64,000 bases of DNA from an uncultured Lachnospiraceae bacterium (GTDB lineage: Bacteria; Bacillota; Clostridia; Lachnospirales; Lachnospiraceae): NCBI GenBank assembly GCA_910577045.1, contig CAJTLB010000014.1, positions 1 to 64,000 on the forward strand, written 5' to 3'. A program made the translations under genes and the position numbers. Of this stretch, positions 25,899-34,215 are shown piece by piece. Numbering within the stretch: position 1 is the stretch's first letter; each line of letters begins with the position of its first letter. The notes beneath the pieces are model-generated. The model did not search any database and had not been told where the DNA came from. It saw only the letters and a list, made by a program, of their open reading frames with translations.

Positions 25899-26162
25899 AT
25901 GCTAATCAACATTGGATATGGAAATGTCGTAAATTCAGATAAAGTAATTGCTGTTATCAGTTCTGATTCTGCACCAGCAAGAAGGCTTGTGCAGGGGGCA
26001 AAGGATAATGGCACAGCGATTGATGCAACACAGGGCAGAAAGACAAAGGCTGTTATTGTGACAGAAGGATATATTATTTTGTCAGCGCTTTTGCCAGATA
26101 CCATTGCAGATAGGTTCCCGGGAGTGGGACAGCCGGGAAGAATGGGGGAAAACCATGGGTAA
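25899..26162 (+). CDS. remA: RemA-like regulator (DUF370)
   Basis: An 87-residue DUF370 protein. In Bacillus subtilis RemA is a DNA-binding activator of matrix genes that forms rings. Here the core MLINIGYGNVVNSDKVIAVI, SDSAPARRLVQGAKDNGT and DATQGRKTKAVIVT match closely. The conserved arginines in ARRL are present. The gene overlaps gmk by eight bases. In Clostridia the targets are not known, and the gene is usually part of the same operon as gmk and rpoZ, as here. Confidence 0.93.
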   Translation: MLINIGYGNVVNSDKVIAVISSDSAPARRLVQGAKDNGTAIDATQGRKTKAVIVTEGYIILSALLPDTIADRFPGVGQPGRMGENHG

Positions 26163-26790
26163 AAAGGGGATTTTAGTTGTTGTTTCTGGTTTTGCTGGTT
26201 CAGGGAAGGGTACACTTATGAGGGAGCTGACAAGCAGGTATGAGAATTATGCGTTGTCTGTGTCAGCTACTACTAGGAAGCCTAGGCCCGGCGAGGAAGA
26301 AGGCAAGGAATATTTTTTTAAGACAACAGAGGAATTCCAAGCTATGATTGCGGCAGATGAATTTATAGAGTATGCGCAGTATGTAAATAATTATTATGGT
26401 ACGCCAAGGGCTTATGTAGAAGAACAATTAAAGGCTGGCAAGGATGTCATTTTGGAAATTGAAGTACAAGGCGCGCTCCAAATAAAAGAAAAATTCCAAA
26501 CAGACACGCTTCTTTTATTTGTTACTCCACCTAATGCAAATATATTGAAAAAAAGGTTAGTAGGAAGAGGGACAGAGCCTATGGCAGTAGTAGGGCAGCG
26601 TTTGTTAAGGGCATCAGAAGAAGCAGAATTTATACCAGATTATGATTATTTGATTATTAATGATAATCTGGAGGAATGTGTAAAGACCATGAATGAAATT
26701 ATTCAAAATGAACATGTAAGGGCATTTCGGAATAGTGAGTTTATAAAAAATATAAGAGAAGGGCTTTTAAACCTTTCGAAAGGAGAGTAA
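26155..26790 (+). CDS. gmk: Guanylate kinase
   Basis: Phosphorylates GMP to GDP. The protein is 211 residues from the ATG at 26155, which follows a GGGGGAAAA site and sits inside the remA end. An earlier in-frame codon at 26104 would add remA-overlapping residues that are not part of the family. P-loop GFAGSGKGT, SATTRKPRPGEEEGKEYFF, the YYGTP motif and ILEIEVQGALQIK are all in place. It lies two bases before rpoZ. Confidence 0.96.
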   Translation: MGKKGILVVVSGFAGSGKGTLMRELTSRYENYALSVSATTRKPRPGEEEGKEYFFKTTEEFQAMIAADEFIEYAQYVNNYYGTPRAYVEEQLKAGKDVILEIEVQGALQIKEKFQTDTLLLFVTPPNANILKKRLVGRGTEPMAVVGQRLLRASEEAEFIPDYDYLIINDNLEECVKTMNEIIQNEHVRAFRNSEFIKNIREGLLNLSKGE

Positions 26791-26792
26791 GA

Positions 26793-27044
26793 ATGTTACA
26801 TCCATCTTATACTGATTTAATGGAAGTGGTAAATAGCGAGGTAGAACAAGGAGAACAGCCGGTGGTACAGAGCCGTTATTCTATTGTATTGGCAACGGCA
26901 AAGAGGGCAAGGCAGATTATTGCAGGTGAAGATCCTTTAGTGCCAGATAAGGGGAATACAAAACCTTTATCACTTGCAATTGATGAGTTATACAAGGGGA
27001 AAGTAAAGATAGTTGGAGATGAATCTGATATAAGTGAGGACTAA
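26793..27044 (+). CDS. rpoZ: RNA polymerase omega subunit
   Basis: An 83-residue omega subunit, which helps assemble and stabilise RNA polymerase. The N-terminal MLHPSYTDLM and SRYSIVLATAKRARQII match the family, and the middle KPLSLAIDELYKGKVKI is typical of clostridial RpoZ. It uses the AAAGGAGAGTAAG site and closes the four-gene operon. A GC-rich imperfect hairpin follows at about 27050-27085. Confidence 0.94.
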   Translation: MLHPSYTDLMEVVNSEVEQGEQPVVQSRYSIVLATAKRARQIIAGEDPLVPDKGNTKPLSLAIDELYKGKVKIVGDESDISED

Positions 27045-27049
27045 AGAAG

Positions 27050-27085
27050 GCGGGTGCCGTGGGATTATAATTCCAAGGTGCCCGT
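27050..27085 (+). terminator. Imperfect hairpin after rpoZ
   Basis: CGGGTGCC pairs with GGTGCCCG with two G-T pairs, and the stem can be extended through GGGATT and AATTCC. Only a short T-rich tail follows. Termination may be partial, with readthrough into the patatin gene. Confidence 0.45.
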
Positions 27086-27112
27086 TTGGTTTCCTCAGAA
27101 AGGAAGAAAGAT

Positions 27113-27964
27113 ATGATAAATGCTGCGTTAATATTGGAAGGAGGCGCTGCAAGGGGTGTTTATACTTCTGGGGTGCTAGATTATTTAATGGAACAGGGGA
27201 TAGAATTTTCCAATATAGTTGGAGTTTCTGCAGGGGCTTGCAATGCGGTTGATTATGTTTCCAAGCAGCCAGGAAGGACAAGGGATTGCATGATTCCACA
27301 GGATAAAGAATATGACTACCATAATCACAAAAATATGTTGCGGAGAAAAAGTTTGTATGATATGGATATGATTTTTGATATTTATCCAAACCAAGTATAC
27401 CCGTTTGATTATCAGACATTTTTTGGTTCTGAAATGGTTTGTGAAATAACAGTGACGAATTGTTTAACAGGAAAAGCAGAATACCTGTCTGAAAAATCAA
27501 ATAAAGAACAGTTAATGCAGATTTGCCGTGCGTCTTGCAGCCTGCCATTAGTTTCACCAATGGTTTGGATTGATGGGACTCCCTATTTGGATGGAGGGCT
27601 TGCAGATTCTGTGCCAATCCGCCATATGGTTTTAAAAGGGCATAAAAAGAATGTAGTAATCTTAACTAGGAATTCGGGATACCGTAAGGGCCTTTCCAAA
27701 AAAGCAGCAAGGATTTGTGTGGCAGCATATAAAAAATATCCAGAGCTGGTAAAGGCTATTTTTTATCGTGCAGAGAAATATAACCATACTATGGAATATA
27801 TTGAAAGTTTGGAAGAAAAAGGGAAAATCTTTGTGATGCGCCCTTTTGTGCCGGCAGTTTCTAAAATAGAAAGTAAAAAAGAGGTATTAACAGCATTTTA
27901 CCAGCATGGGTATGACCATATGAAAGAACGTTATCGGGAATTAATGAATTATCTAGAAAGATAA
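27113..27964 (+). CDS. Patatin-like phospholipase
   Basis: A 283-residue patatin family hydrolase. The oxyanion region LILEGGAARGVYTSGVLDYL, the nucleophile elbow GVSAGACNAV (Ser about residue 42) and the catalytic aspartate in YLDGGLADSVP complete the Ser-Asp dyad. Such enzymes cleave acyl chains from membrane lipids or lipid storage. The start at 27113 follows AAAGGAAGAAAG; a longer in-frame start at 27086 lies before that site and adds no family sequence. No signal peptide is present, so it is cytoplasmic. No partner is encoded nearby. Confidence 0.9.
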   Translation: MINAALILEGGAARGVYTSGVLDYLMEQGIEFSNIVGVSAGACNAVDYVSKQPGRTRDCMIPQDKEYDYHNHKNMLRRKSLYDMDMIFDIYPNQVYPFDYQTFFGSEMVCEITVTNCLTGKAEYLSEKSNKEQLMQICRASCSLPLVSPMVWIDGTPYLDGGLADSVPIRHMVLKGHKKNVVILTRNSGYRKGLSKKAARICVAAYKKYPELVKAIFYRAEKYNHTMEYIESLEEKGKIFVMRPFVPAVSKIESKKEVLTAFYQHGYDHMKERYRELMNYLER

Positions 27965-27969
27965 ATTGC

Positions 27970-27997
27970 TTGCATATTTATAAATCTATGTTATGAT
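27970..27997 (+). promoter_or_regulatory. Probable promoter of the folT riboswitch transcript
   Basis: TTGCAT (27970-27975), 16-base spacer and TATGAT (27992-27997), about 20 bases before the riboswitch. Confidence 0.55.
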
Positions 27998-28016
27998 TAT
28001 ATAGAAATAAAAAAAA

Positions 28017-28111
28017 GCAGAGTAGGGGCATGTGCGTTAAGTGCTAGGTGGACAGGGAGTTGTCACTTGGACGAAAAGGAAACTTGCGGTACGTGCCCCG
28101 CATCCCGCTGC
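28017..28111 (+). promoter_or_regulatory. Tetrahydrofolate (THF) riboswitch
   Basis: The closing stem is GCAG(C)...GCTGC. The conserved parts of the THF aptamer are visible: AGAGTAGGGGCATGTGCG followed by TTAAGTG, an inner stem region, the GAAACTTGCGGTACGTGCC block and the final GCATCCCGCTGC. Arms GGGGCATGTGC and GCGGTACGTGCCCC pair as in the three-way junction. It stands directly before folT, the gene most often controlled by this riboswitch class. Confidence 0.88.
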
Positions 28112-28169
28112 TACATAAAAAGAGGCAGATACCTCTTATGTAGTAACCGGCAACTGCAAAGGAGGTATA
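28112..28169 (+). promoter_or_regulatory. Expression platform of the THF riboswitch
   Basis: A hairpin CTACATAA...TTATGTAG encloses AAGAGG and CCTCTT. ATACCTCTT (28128-28136) can alternatively pair with the folT ribosome site AAAGGAGGTAT (28159-28169). No T-run is present, so control of translation rather than termination is likely. Confidence 0.55.
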
Positions 28170-28173
28170 TTTT

Positions 28174-28731
28174 ATGCACAAATTTTCTGAAACAATGGTA
28201 GGAAAATCATTACAGGAGTTTGCTAACCTTCGCACGGTTGTTATGTGTGGCCTTCTTGCCGCATTAGCAATTATCCTTGGATATACTACCAGTATTAACA
28301 TTGGGCCTTATATTAAAATTGGCTTTTCTGGGATACCAAACCGAGTAGTGGACTTCCTTTTTGGTCCAGTAGTTGGAGGGATTTTTGGAGGAGTATTGGA
28401 TTTATTAAAATTCATAATAAAGCCTGATGGAACGTTTTTTCCTGGTTTTACTTTTGATGCTATGCTGGGAGGGGTTATTTATGGCTCATTTCTTTATAAG
28501 AAGCCAGTGAAAGTATGGAGAGTGGCAGCCGCATGTTTTTTGGTTAAGGTAATTGTAAACTGTGGGTTTAATACATTGTGGATTTCTATGTTAGCTGGAA
28601 AGGCGTTTATGGTATTACTTCCTGCTAGGATTATAAGAAATGCAGTAATGTTCCCGATTGATACAATTATTTATTTTATGATATTAAAGGCAATAGAACA
28701 GAATGTTAAGCCAATGCTTACAAAGCAGTAA
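28174..28731 (+). CDS. folT: Folate ECF transporter S component
   Basis: Substrate-binding membrane subunit that imports folates together with a shared EcfAA'T energising module, not encoded here. The protein is 185 residues with about six membrane segments. NLRTVVMCGLLAALAIIL, GPYIKIGFSGIPNRVVDFLFG and GVLDLLKFIIKPDGTFFPGF are characteristic of FolT. The ATG at 28174 follows the AAAGGAGGTAT site that the upstream riboswitch can hide. High cellular THF would be expected to lower synthesis. Confidence 0.93.
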   Translation: MHKFSETMVGKSLQEFANLRTVVMCGLLAALAIILGYTTSINIGPYIKIGFSGIPNRVVDFLFGPVVGGIFGGVLDLLKFIIKPDGTFFPGFTFDAMLGGVIYGSFLYKKPVKVWRVAAACFLVKVIVNCGFNTLWISMLAGKAFMVLLPARIIRNAVMFPIDTIIYFMILKAIEQNVKPMLTKQ

Positions 28732-28804
28732 GGTATTACTTGCTTTTCTTTCTTTGTGTGTGTACAATAGAAGTATAAAACTATGTGCGGAAAGGATGGT
28801 TTTT

Positions 28805-29440
28805 ATGCGTGTAAAGGCTATAATGATACCGTTTCGTGAATTGCATTGTATCCAAATGGATGATACAGTGGGAAAAGCGATGGAGGTGATTGATCAGCAA
28901 AGGATGCTCTCATTGCCAGTAATACAGGATAAGGAATTTGTGGGAGTATTATCAAAGCAATTTACGTATGAAACATTTTTTAAAGAATGGAAGGGGACAA
29001 AGGAAGAGTTTTTAGCACAGCCGGTTTCTGTTTTTATGATGGAACGGGTAGAAAATGTTGGGGAGGATGAACGGATTGAAGAAGCAGCAAAGTTATTTAT
29101 CCGTTCTAAGGTACGTTTTATCCCTGTTATGGATAAAGCAGGGAAATTTGTAGGGATTGTAACACAACAGGCTGTATTTAAAGCATATCAAAATATGTTT
29201 GGGCATAAGCATAACTCCTTAGTGGTGTATACATATGACTACAAAGGGGTAATTGCTAAAATTACAGAGACAATTGCCAAAGCAGGCGGGGATATTCGGA
29301 ATATGATGATGTTCCATACAGATGTGATGGATTTGGTAGAATTATTTATGAGGATTGATGCACCAGATTTTGATAAGGTAGTAAAGGCGTTGAAAAAGCA
29401 AAATTTTGATATACGGGATATTAAGCCTGTAGAACAATAA
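28805..29440 (+). CDS. CBS-pair and ACT domain protein (AcuB-like)
   Basis: A 211-residue soluble protein. Two CBS motifs occupy about residues 1-125 (MIPFRELHCIQMDDTVGKAM with LSLPVIQDKEFVGVLS, and RIEEAAKLFIRSKVRFIPVMD with GKFVGIVTQ). An ACT-like domain follows at 140-211 (YTYDYKGVIAKITETIAKAGGDI). CBS pairs usually bind adenosine nucleotides and ACT domains bind amino acids, so this is probably a ligand sensor. The effector and target are unknown. The start at 28805 is preferred, with GAAAGG upstream; a longer frame begins inside folT. Similar proteins are often called AcuB. Confidence 0.85.
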   Translation: MRVKAIMIPFRELHCIQMDDTVGKAMEVIDQQRMLSLPVIQDKEFVGVLSKQFTYETFFKEWKGTKEEFLAQPVSVFMMERVENVGEDERIEEAAKLFIRSKVRFIPVMDKAGKFVGIVTQQAVFKAYQNMFGHKHNSLVVYTYDYKGVIAKITETIAKAGGDIRNMMMFHTDVMDLVELFMRIDAPDFDKVVKALKKQNFDIRDIKPVEQ

Positions 29441-29485
29441 AAGAAGGATTTATTCTGGCGGCGTAATGGAATAGGGGGAATATAT

Positions 29486-29968
29486 ATGAAGGGCATTAGT
29501 GACCAGGAATTTTTACAGAAGAACCTTTTACATATTTCCAATATTGAGGAAGGGTTCAGGAAGTACGAGTATGCGATTTTAAGCGGTACAGAAGAGAATT
29601 ATAGGGAGTTTATCGAATGTGCACTGTCGATGAATGGAGAAGAAAATTCTTTTTTTGACTGTTATTATAGCAGGCTAGAGGAAACAGGAAGAGAAAAATT
29701 CCGTAGTAACCTGACACCATTAGAGAAAGAAGAACTGGCTGATATGGAACAGACACAGGCAGTCTATTACCCGCTGACAGAAAAATGGATTCCTTTGGTT
29801 TCAAAGGTAACAGCAGGAGAGCTGTTGTTTAGCACGTTTTATTTTGGAAAGTATTTATGCACCTTATGGGGAAATTATGGGCTCCGTTACCCTATCTTTT
29901 TTAAAGATAAGGAAACACAAAAAATTTATGAGGGAACAGCAAGGGCCTGTGGGCTGGAAGTGGAATAG
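29486..29968 (+). CDS. Uncharacterised 160-residue protein
   Basis: I do not recognise the family. The protein is acidic, soluble and mixed helix/strand, with aromatic-rich segments YYPLTEKWIPLVSKV and LLFSTFYFGKYLCTLWGNYG. It has no signal peptide and no obvious metal site. A clear AGGGGGAATAT ribosome site precedes the ATG at 29486. It lies just upstream of the SCIFF precursor gene, but a separate promoter stands between them. Codon use looks like that of the neighbours, so it is likely a real lineage-restricted gene. Confidence 0.75.
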   Translation: MKGISDQEFLQKNLLHISNIEEGFRKYEYAILSGTEENYREFIECALSMNGEENSFFDCYYSRLEETGREKFRSNLTPLEKEELADMEQTQAVYYPLTEKWIPLVSKVTAGELLFSTFYFGKYLCTLWGNYGLRYPIFFKDKETQKIYEGTARACGLEVE

Positions 29969-29988
29969 TAGAATAGAAGAAAAAATAC

Positions 29989-30017
29989 TTCCAAAATCTG
30001 AAAGGATATGTTATAAT
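29989..30017 (+). promoter_or_regulatory. Probable promoter of scfA
   Basis: TTCCAA (29989-29994), 17-base spacer and TATAAT (30012-30017), then AGGAGGAGAT before the ATG. Confidence 0.6.
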
Positions 30018-30054
30018 CATACGAGTTTATATTATATTAGGAGGAGATAGTACA

Positions 30055-30195
30055 ATGAAACATATTAAAACCTTGAGTGCAGGAACATTAAAGGATACTA
30101 TGAAAAAGGGTGGCTGTGGCGAGTGCCAGACATCTTGCCAGTCTGCATGTAAGACATCTTGCACAGTAGGAAACCAGAGTTGCGAAAATAAATAG
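30055..30195 (+). CDS. scfA: SCIFF ranthipeptide precursor
   Basis: A 46-residue peptide with six cysteines in its last 28 residues (GGCGEC, QTSC, QSAC, KTSC, VGNQSC), the six-Cys-in-forty-five pattern that defines SCIFF. The leader MKHIKTLSAGTLKDTMKKGG is the usual one. It is the substrate of the radical SAM enzyme encoded next, which installs thioether links from Cys to neighbouring residues (alpha, beta or gamma carbon, so-called ranthipeptides). The peptide is nearly universal in Clostridia; signalling or metal-related roles have been proposed. It has its own promoter and is followed by a terminator, so the precursor is made in excess over the maturase. Confidence 0.95.
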   Translation: MKHIKTLSAGTLKDTMKKGGCGECQTSCQSACKTSCTVGNQSCENK

Positions 30196-30241
30196 TAGAA
30201 TATTAGGGGGCAACGTAAAGATTGATTTTGCGGGAGCGCTC

Positions 30242-30289
30242 AGAATGTGCAATGCAAAACGCTTATGCGGATTCTTGCACATTCTTTTT
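30242..30289 (+). terminator. Strong terminator after scfA
   Basis: AGAATGTGCAA (30242-30252) pairs perfectly with TTGCACATTCT (30275-30285) and T's follow. The loop holds an inner GCAAAACGCTTATGC structure. Confidence 0.85.
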
Positions 30290-30537
30290 ATGTGTATAAA
30301 CATGTATATGTAGAAACATTAATATGTAAAAATATTGTTATATAAAACATTGCCATGTAGAAATATGAGCATGTGAAAATATTAATATGTAGAAATATGA
30401 GCATGTGAAAATGTTATTATGTAGAAATATGAGAATATAAAAATATTATGTAGAAATATGAGTATGTAAAAACATTATTATGTATCAATATTTACATATA
30501 CAAACATGGCATGTATAAATGTTTATATGTGTATGTG
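30290..30537. repeat. Degenerate 16-bp tandem repeat array between scfA and scfB
   Basis: The 250-base gap divides into about 14 units near 16 bases, such as ATGTAGAAATATGAGC, ATGTGAAAATATTAAT and ATGTAAAAACATTATT, each starting with ATG(T)A. ATGTAGAAATATGAGC occurs twice exactly, with close variants between. No gene or other hairpin is visible. Confidence 0.8.
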
Positions 30538-30590
30538 TTATGGCAGAGCAATGGAAAAGGATAGTAGGCATAAGAAAGGAAAATAAAAAC

Positions 30591-31961
30591 GTGATTCATC
30601 AGTATAGGAACAATGGGTATAATATTGTATTAGATGTAAACAGTGGTTCTGTCCATGTGGTAGATAATATTGTATATGATGTAATACCATTGTTTGAACA
30701 GTATTCTGAGGATGCCATAGTAGGACAGTTATCTGGGAAATATACAAAAGAACAACTTTTGGAAGCCTTAGAAGAGATAAGGGAATTAAAAGAAGCAGGG
30801 CAGCTTTTTACAGAAGATACTTATAAAGATTATGTTATGGATTTTAAAAAGAGAAAAACGGTAGTGAAAGCACTTTGCCTCCATATTGCGCATGATTGTA
30901 ACTTAGCTTGTAAATATTGTTTTGCAGAAGAAGGGGAATACCATGGCAGGCGGGCATTAATGAGCCTAGAAGTTGGAAAGAAAGCATTAGATTTTTTAAT
31001 TGCCAATTCAGGGAGCCGCAGGAATTTAGAGGTGGATTTCTTTGGCGGGGAGCCACTAATGAATTGGGAGGTGGTAAAGGAACTGGTAAATTATGGACGT
31101 TTGAAAGAAGCAGAATATAATAAAAGGTTTCGGTTTACTTTAACAACAAATGGGGTTTTGTTAAATGATGAAATAATGGAATTTTGCAATAAGGAAATGA
31201 GTAATGTAGTGTTAAGCCTAGACGGCAGAAAGGAAATACATGATTTTATGCGCCCTAGCCGGAATGGGAAAGGCAGCTATGATATTATTGTGCCAAAGTT
31301 CCAGAAATTTGCAAAAAGCAGGAACCAGGCTAATTATTATGTAAGAGGGACTTTTACTAGGCATAACTTAGATTTTTCAAAAGATGTAATACATTATGCC
31401 AATCTTGGGTTTAAACAATTATCTATGGAACCTGTAGTGGCATCAAAAGAAGAGGAATATGCAATCCGTGAAGAAGATATACCAACAATCTGCAAAGAAT
31501 ATGATAACTTGGCTGTAGAATATATAAAACGGCAGAAGGAAGGGAATGGGTTCCAGTTTTTCCATTTTATGATCGATTTGAAACAGGGGCCATGTGTGGC
31601 AAAGCGGCTGTCAGGATGCGGATCTGGCACAGAATATTTGGCTGTCACCCCATGGGGTGATCTGTATCCTTGCCACCAGTTTGTAGGGGAGGAAAAGTTT
31701 TTACTTGGGAATGTAGATACAGGCATTACAAATACAGAGATTCAAAATGAATTTAAGCTTTGTAATGTATATGCAAAAGAAAAGTGTAAAAATTGTTTTG
31801 CAAGGTTTTACTGTAGTGGCGGTTGTGCTGCAAATTCTTACCAATTCCATGGTTCAATTACCGATGCGTATGATATTGGGTGTGAATTGGAACGTAAAAG
31901 AGTAGAATGTGCAATTATGATAAAAGCGGCATTAGCTGCTTGGGAAGCAGATGCTGATTAG
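30591..31961 (+). CDS. scfB: SCIFF radical SAM maturase
   Basis: Radical SAM/SPASM enzyme that makes thioether bonds in the scfA peptide. From the GTG at 30591 it has 456 residues, starting VIHQYRNNGYNIVLDVNSGS as in orthologs, after AAAGGAAAA; in-frame ATGs at 30519 and 30540 would add repeat-derived residues. The N-terminal peptide-binding (RRE-like) part covers about 1-85. The SAM cluster motif is CNLACKYC (Cys about 104-111), then FFGGEP and LTTNG. The C-terminal SPASM part has CGSG, DLYPCHQF and CKNCFARFYCSGGCAAN for two further clusters. It needs an electron donor, not encoded here. Confidence 0.94.
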   Translation: MIHQYRNNGYNIVLDVNSGSVHVVDNIVYDVIPLFEQYSEDAIVGQLSGKYTKEQLLEALEEIRELKEAGQLFTEDTYKDYVMDFKKRKTVVKALCLHIAHDCNLACKYCFAEEGEYHGRRALMSLEVGKKALDFLIANSGSRRNLEVDFFGGEPLMNWEVVKELVNYGRLKEAEYNKRFRFTLTTNGVLLNDEIMEFCNKEMSNVVLSLDGRKEIHDFMRPSRNGKGSYDIIVPKFQKFAKSRNQANYYVRGTFTRHNLDFSKDVIHYANLGFKQLSMEPVVASKEEEYAIREEDIPTICKEYDNLAVEYIKRQKEGNGFQFFHFMIDLKQGPCVAKRLSGCGSGTEYLAVTPWGDLYPCHQFVGEEKFLLGNVDTGITNTEIQNEFKLCNVYAKEKCKNCFARFYCSGGCAANSYQFHGSITDAYDIGCELERKRVECAIMIKAALAAWEADAD

Positions 31962-31975
31962 GAAGGAGAAGAAGA

Positions 31976-34141
31976 ATGAAAAAAAACAGTCCTAAGACAA
32001 AGTATATCTTAGAGATGGCTGCCTTGCTGATTGTTATGGTATTAATTGGCCTTACTGTTATTTTTGGTATTGGGCAGACAAAGACAGGGGCAGCTAAAAA
32101 TATTAAGCTTGGGCTTGATCTTGCAGGCGGTGTTAGTATTACCTATGAGGTGGCAAGCGAAGAGTATACACAGGCAGATATTGATGATACGGTATATAAA
32201 CTACAGCTCCGTGTACAAAATTATAGTACAGAAGCAGATGTTTACCAAGAGGGGAGCAACCGTATTAATGTAGAAATCCCTGGGGTTACAGATGCAAACG
32301 CAATTCTTCAAGAATTAGGGAAACCAGGTTCTCTGATATTTGTAGATGTAAATGGAAATGTGGTAATGACAGGAAGTGATGTGGAAGATGCACAGGCTGC
32401 CTCTTATAATGATCCAGTGACAGGGCTAAGGGAGTATATTGTATCTTTGGTATTAACAGAAAGTGGGAAACAGGCATTTGCAGAAGCTACGGCTGCAGCA
32501 GTAGAAAACCAAGATTATATTATGATTATCTATGATAATATGATTATTAGTGCGCCTACGGTACAGTCAGCTATTACAGATGGCCGTTGCCAAATTACAG
32601 GTATGCCAGATTTTGATACAGCAGCGAATTTAGCTTCTACAATCCGTATTGGCTCCCTTCCATTGGAATTAAGAGAATTACGTTCTAATGTAGTAGGGGC
32701 TAAATTAGGGGAAGAAGCCATTTCTACTAGCCTTTTAGCAGGTTTAATTGGATTTATTTTGGTAGTAGTATTTATGGTTGCCGCTTACCGTATTTCTGGT
32801 GTTGCCTCTGGCATTGCCTTGACTTTATATGTAGGTTTAATGTTAGGGCTTTTAAATGCTTTTGATTTAACGCTAACGCTTCCTGGTATTGCAGGCATTA
32901 TTCTTTCTATTGGCATGGCGGTAGATGCAAATGTAATTATCTATGCTAGGATTAAAGAAGAACTTGCTGCAGGAAAAACAGTGCAATCTGCGATTAAAGT
33001 TGGTTTTAATAAGGCAATGTCAGCAATTATTGATGGAAATGTGACTACCATTATTGCTGCATTAGTATTGATGTATAAGGGTTCTGGTACAATCCGGGGA
33101 TTTGCACAGACTTTGCTTTTAGGTATTGTGCTATCTATGTTTACTGCATTAGTAATCTCAAGGTTTGTAATGTATGTATTATATAATTTAGGGTTCCAAG
33201 ATGTAAAATGGTATGGTATACAAAGGGAAAGAAAGACCATTAATTTTGTAAAGCCAAAAAATCTATTTTTTGGTATTTCGGCAGCAGTTATTATATTAGG
33301 GCTGTGTTTTACTTTTGTAAACCGTTCTGCAATAGGGGGAGCATTAAATTATAGTATAGAGTTTGCCGGAGGGACTTCTACAAATGTGACGTTTAACGAG
33401 GATTATTCTTTAGCAGATTTTGAAAGCACAATCCTTCCTGTAGTTACAGAAGCAACAGGGGATGCGACACCACAGATCCAGAAAATTGAAGGCAGTATGG
33501 CATTTATTATTAAGACAAAAGAATTGACAACAGATGTTAGGGAATCTTTAAACCAGGCGTTAGCGGAGAAATTTGGCGTAGATGTATCTTTAATTACCTC
33601 TGAGACAATTAGCCCAAGCATTAGTTCAGAAATGAAATCAGATGCGGTTACAGCAGTTATTATTGCAACAATACTAATGCTGCTTTATATCTGGATCCGT
33701 TTTAGTGATATTAAATTTGCCGCAAGCGCAGTTGTTGCATTGTTACATGATGTTTTGATTGTATTTGGTTTTTATGCGGTTTCCAGAATTGCAGTAGGCA
33801 ATACATTTATTGCGTGTATGCTTACCATTGTTGGGTATTCTATTAATGCAACAATTGTAATCTTTGACCGTATTAGGGAAAACCTTGCAGAAAATAAAGG
33901 AAAATTAGATTATAATGAGATTGTAAACCGAAGTATTACACAGACATTGACAAGAAGTATTTATACATCTTGGACAACTTTTGTTATGGTATTGATTCTA
34001 TATATTATGGGAGTGGCTGCTATTAAAGAATTTGCGCTTCCATTAATGGTAGGGATTATTTGTGGGGCATATTCCTCTGTTTGCATTACAGGGTCATTAT
34101 GGCTTACAATGAAAAAGGTATGGGAGAAATATAAAAAGTAA
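31976..34141 (+). CDS. secDF: Fused protein translocase subunit SecDF
   Basis: Drives protein export through SecYEG using the ion gradient. The 721-residue single chain has SecD (about 1-420) and SecF (about 425-721), each with a first membrane segment, a periplasm-facing domain and five more segments. Conserved points are LGLDLAGGVSITYE, the GMAVDANVIIYARIKEE motif in SecD, and FAGGTSTNV plus VGYSINATIVIFDRIRE in SecF. It starts 14 bases after scfB, an arrangement known for SCIFF loci, so the two are co-transcribed. A clear terminator follows. Confidence 0.95.
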   Translation: MKKNSPKTKYILEMAALLIVMVLIGLTVIFGIGQTKTGAAKNIKLGLDLAGGVSITYEVASEEYTQADIDDTVYKLQLRVQNYSTEADVYQEGSNRINVEIPGVTDANAILQELGKPGSLIFVDVNGNVVMTGSDVEDAQAASYNDPVTGLREYIVSLVLTESGKQAFAEATAAAVENQDYIMIIYDNMIISAPTVQSAITDGRCQITGMPDFDTAANLASTIRIGSLPLELRELRSNVVGAKLGEEAISTSLLAGLIGFILVVVFMVAAYRISGVASGIALTLYVGLMLGLLNAFDLTLTLPGIAGIILSIGMAVDANVIIYARIKEELAAGKTVQSAIKVGFNKAMSAIIDGNVTTIIAALVLMYKGSGTIRGFAQTLLLGIVLSMFTALVISRFVMYVLYNLGFQDVKWYGIQRERKTINFVKPKNLFFGISAAVIILGLCFTFVNRSAIGGALNYSIEFAGGTSTNVTFNEDYSLADFESTILPVVTEATGDATPQIQKIEGSMAFIIKTKELTTDVRESLNQALAEKFGVDVSLITSETISPSISSEMKSDAVTAVIIATILMLLYIWIRFSDIKFAASAVVALLHDVLIVFGFYAVSRIAVGNTFIACMLTIVGYSINATIVIFDRIRENLAENKGKLDYNEIVNRSITQTLTRSIYTSWTTFVMVLILYIMGVAAIKEFALPLMVGIICGAYSSVCITGSLWLTMKKVWEKYKK

Positions 34142-34157
34142 TGATTGTTAGGTAAAT

Positions 34158-34194
34158 AAAAAATCCTGCCAGATAGTTTTAGGCAGGATTTTTT
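34158..34194. terminator. Bidirectional terminator between secDF and the FNT gene
   Basis: AAAAAATCCTGCC and GGCAGGATTTTTT pair perfectly around an 11-base loop. A's on one side and T's on the other allow use from both strands by the converging genes. Confidence 0.92.
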
Positions 34195-34215
34195 ATGGCA
34201 AAAATGTAGCAGTCA

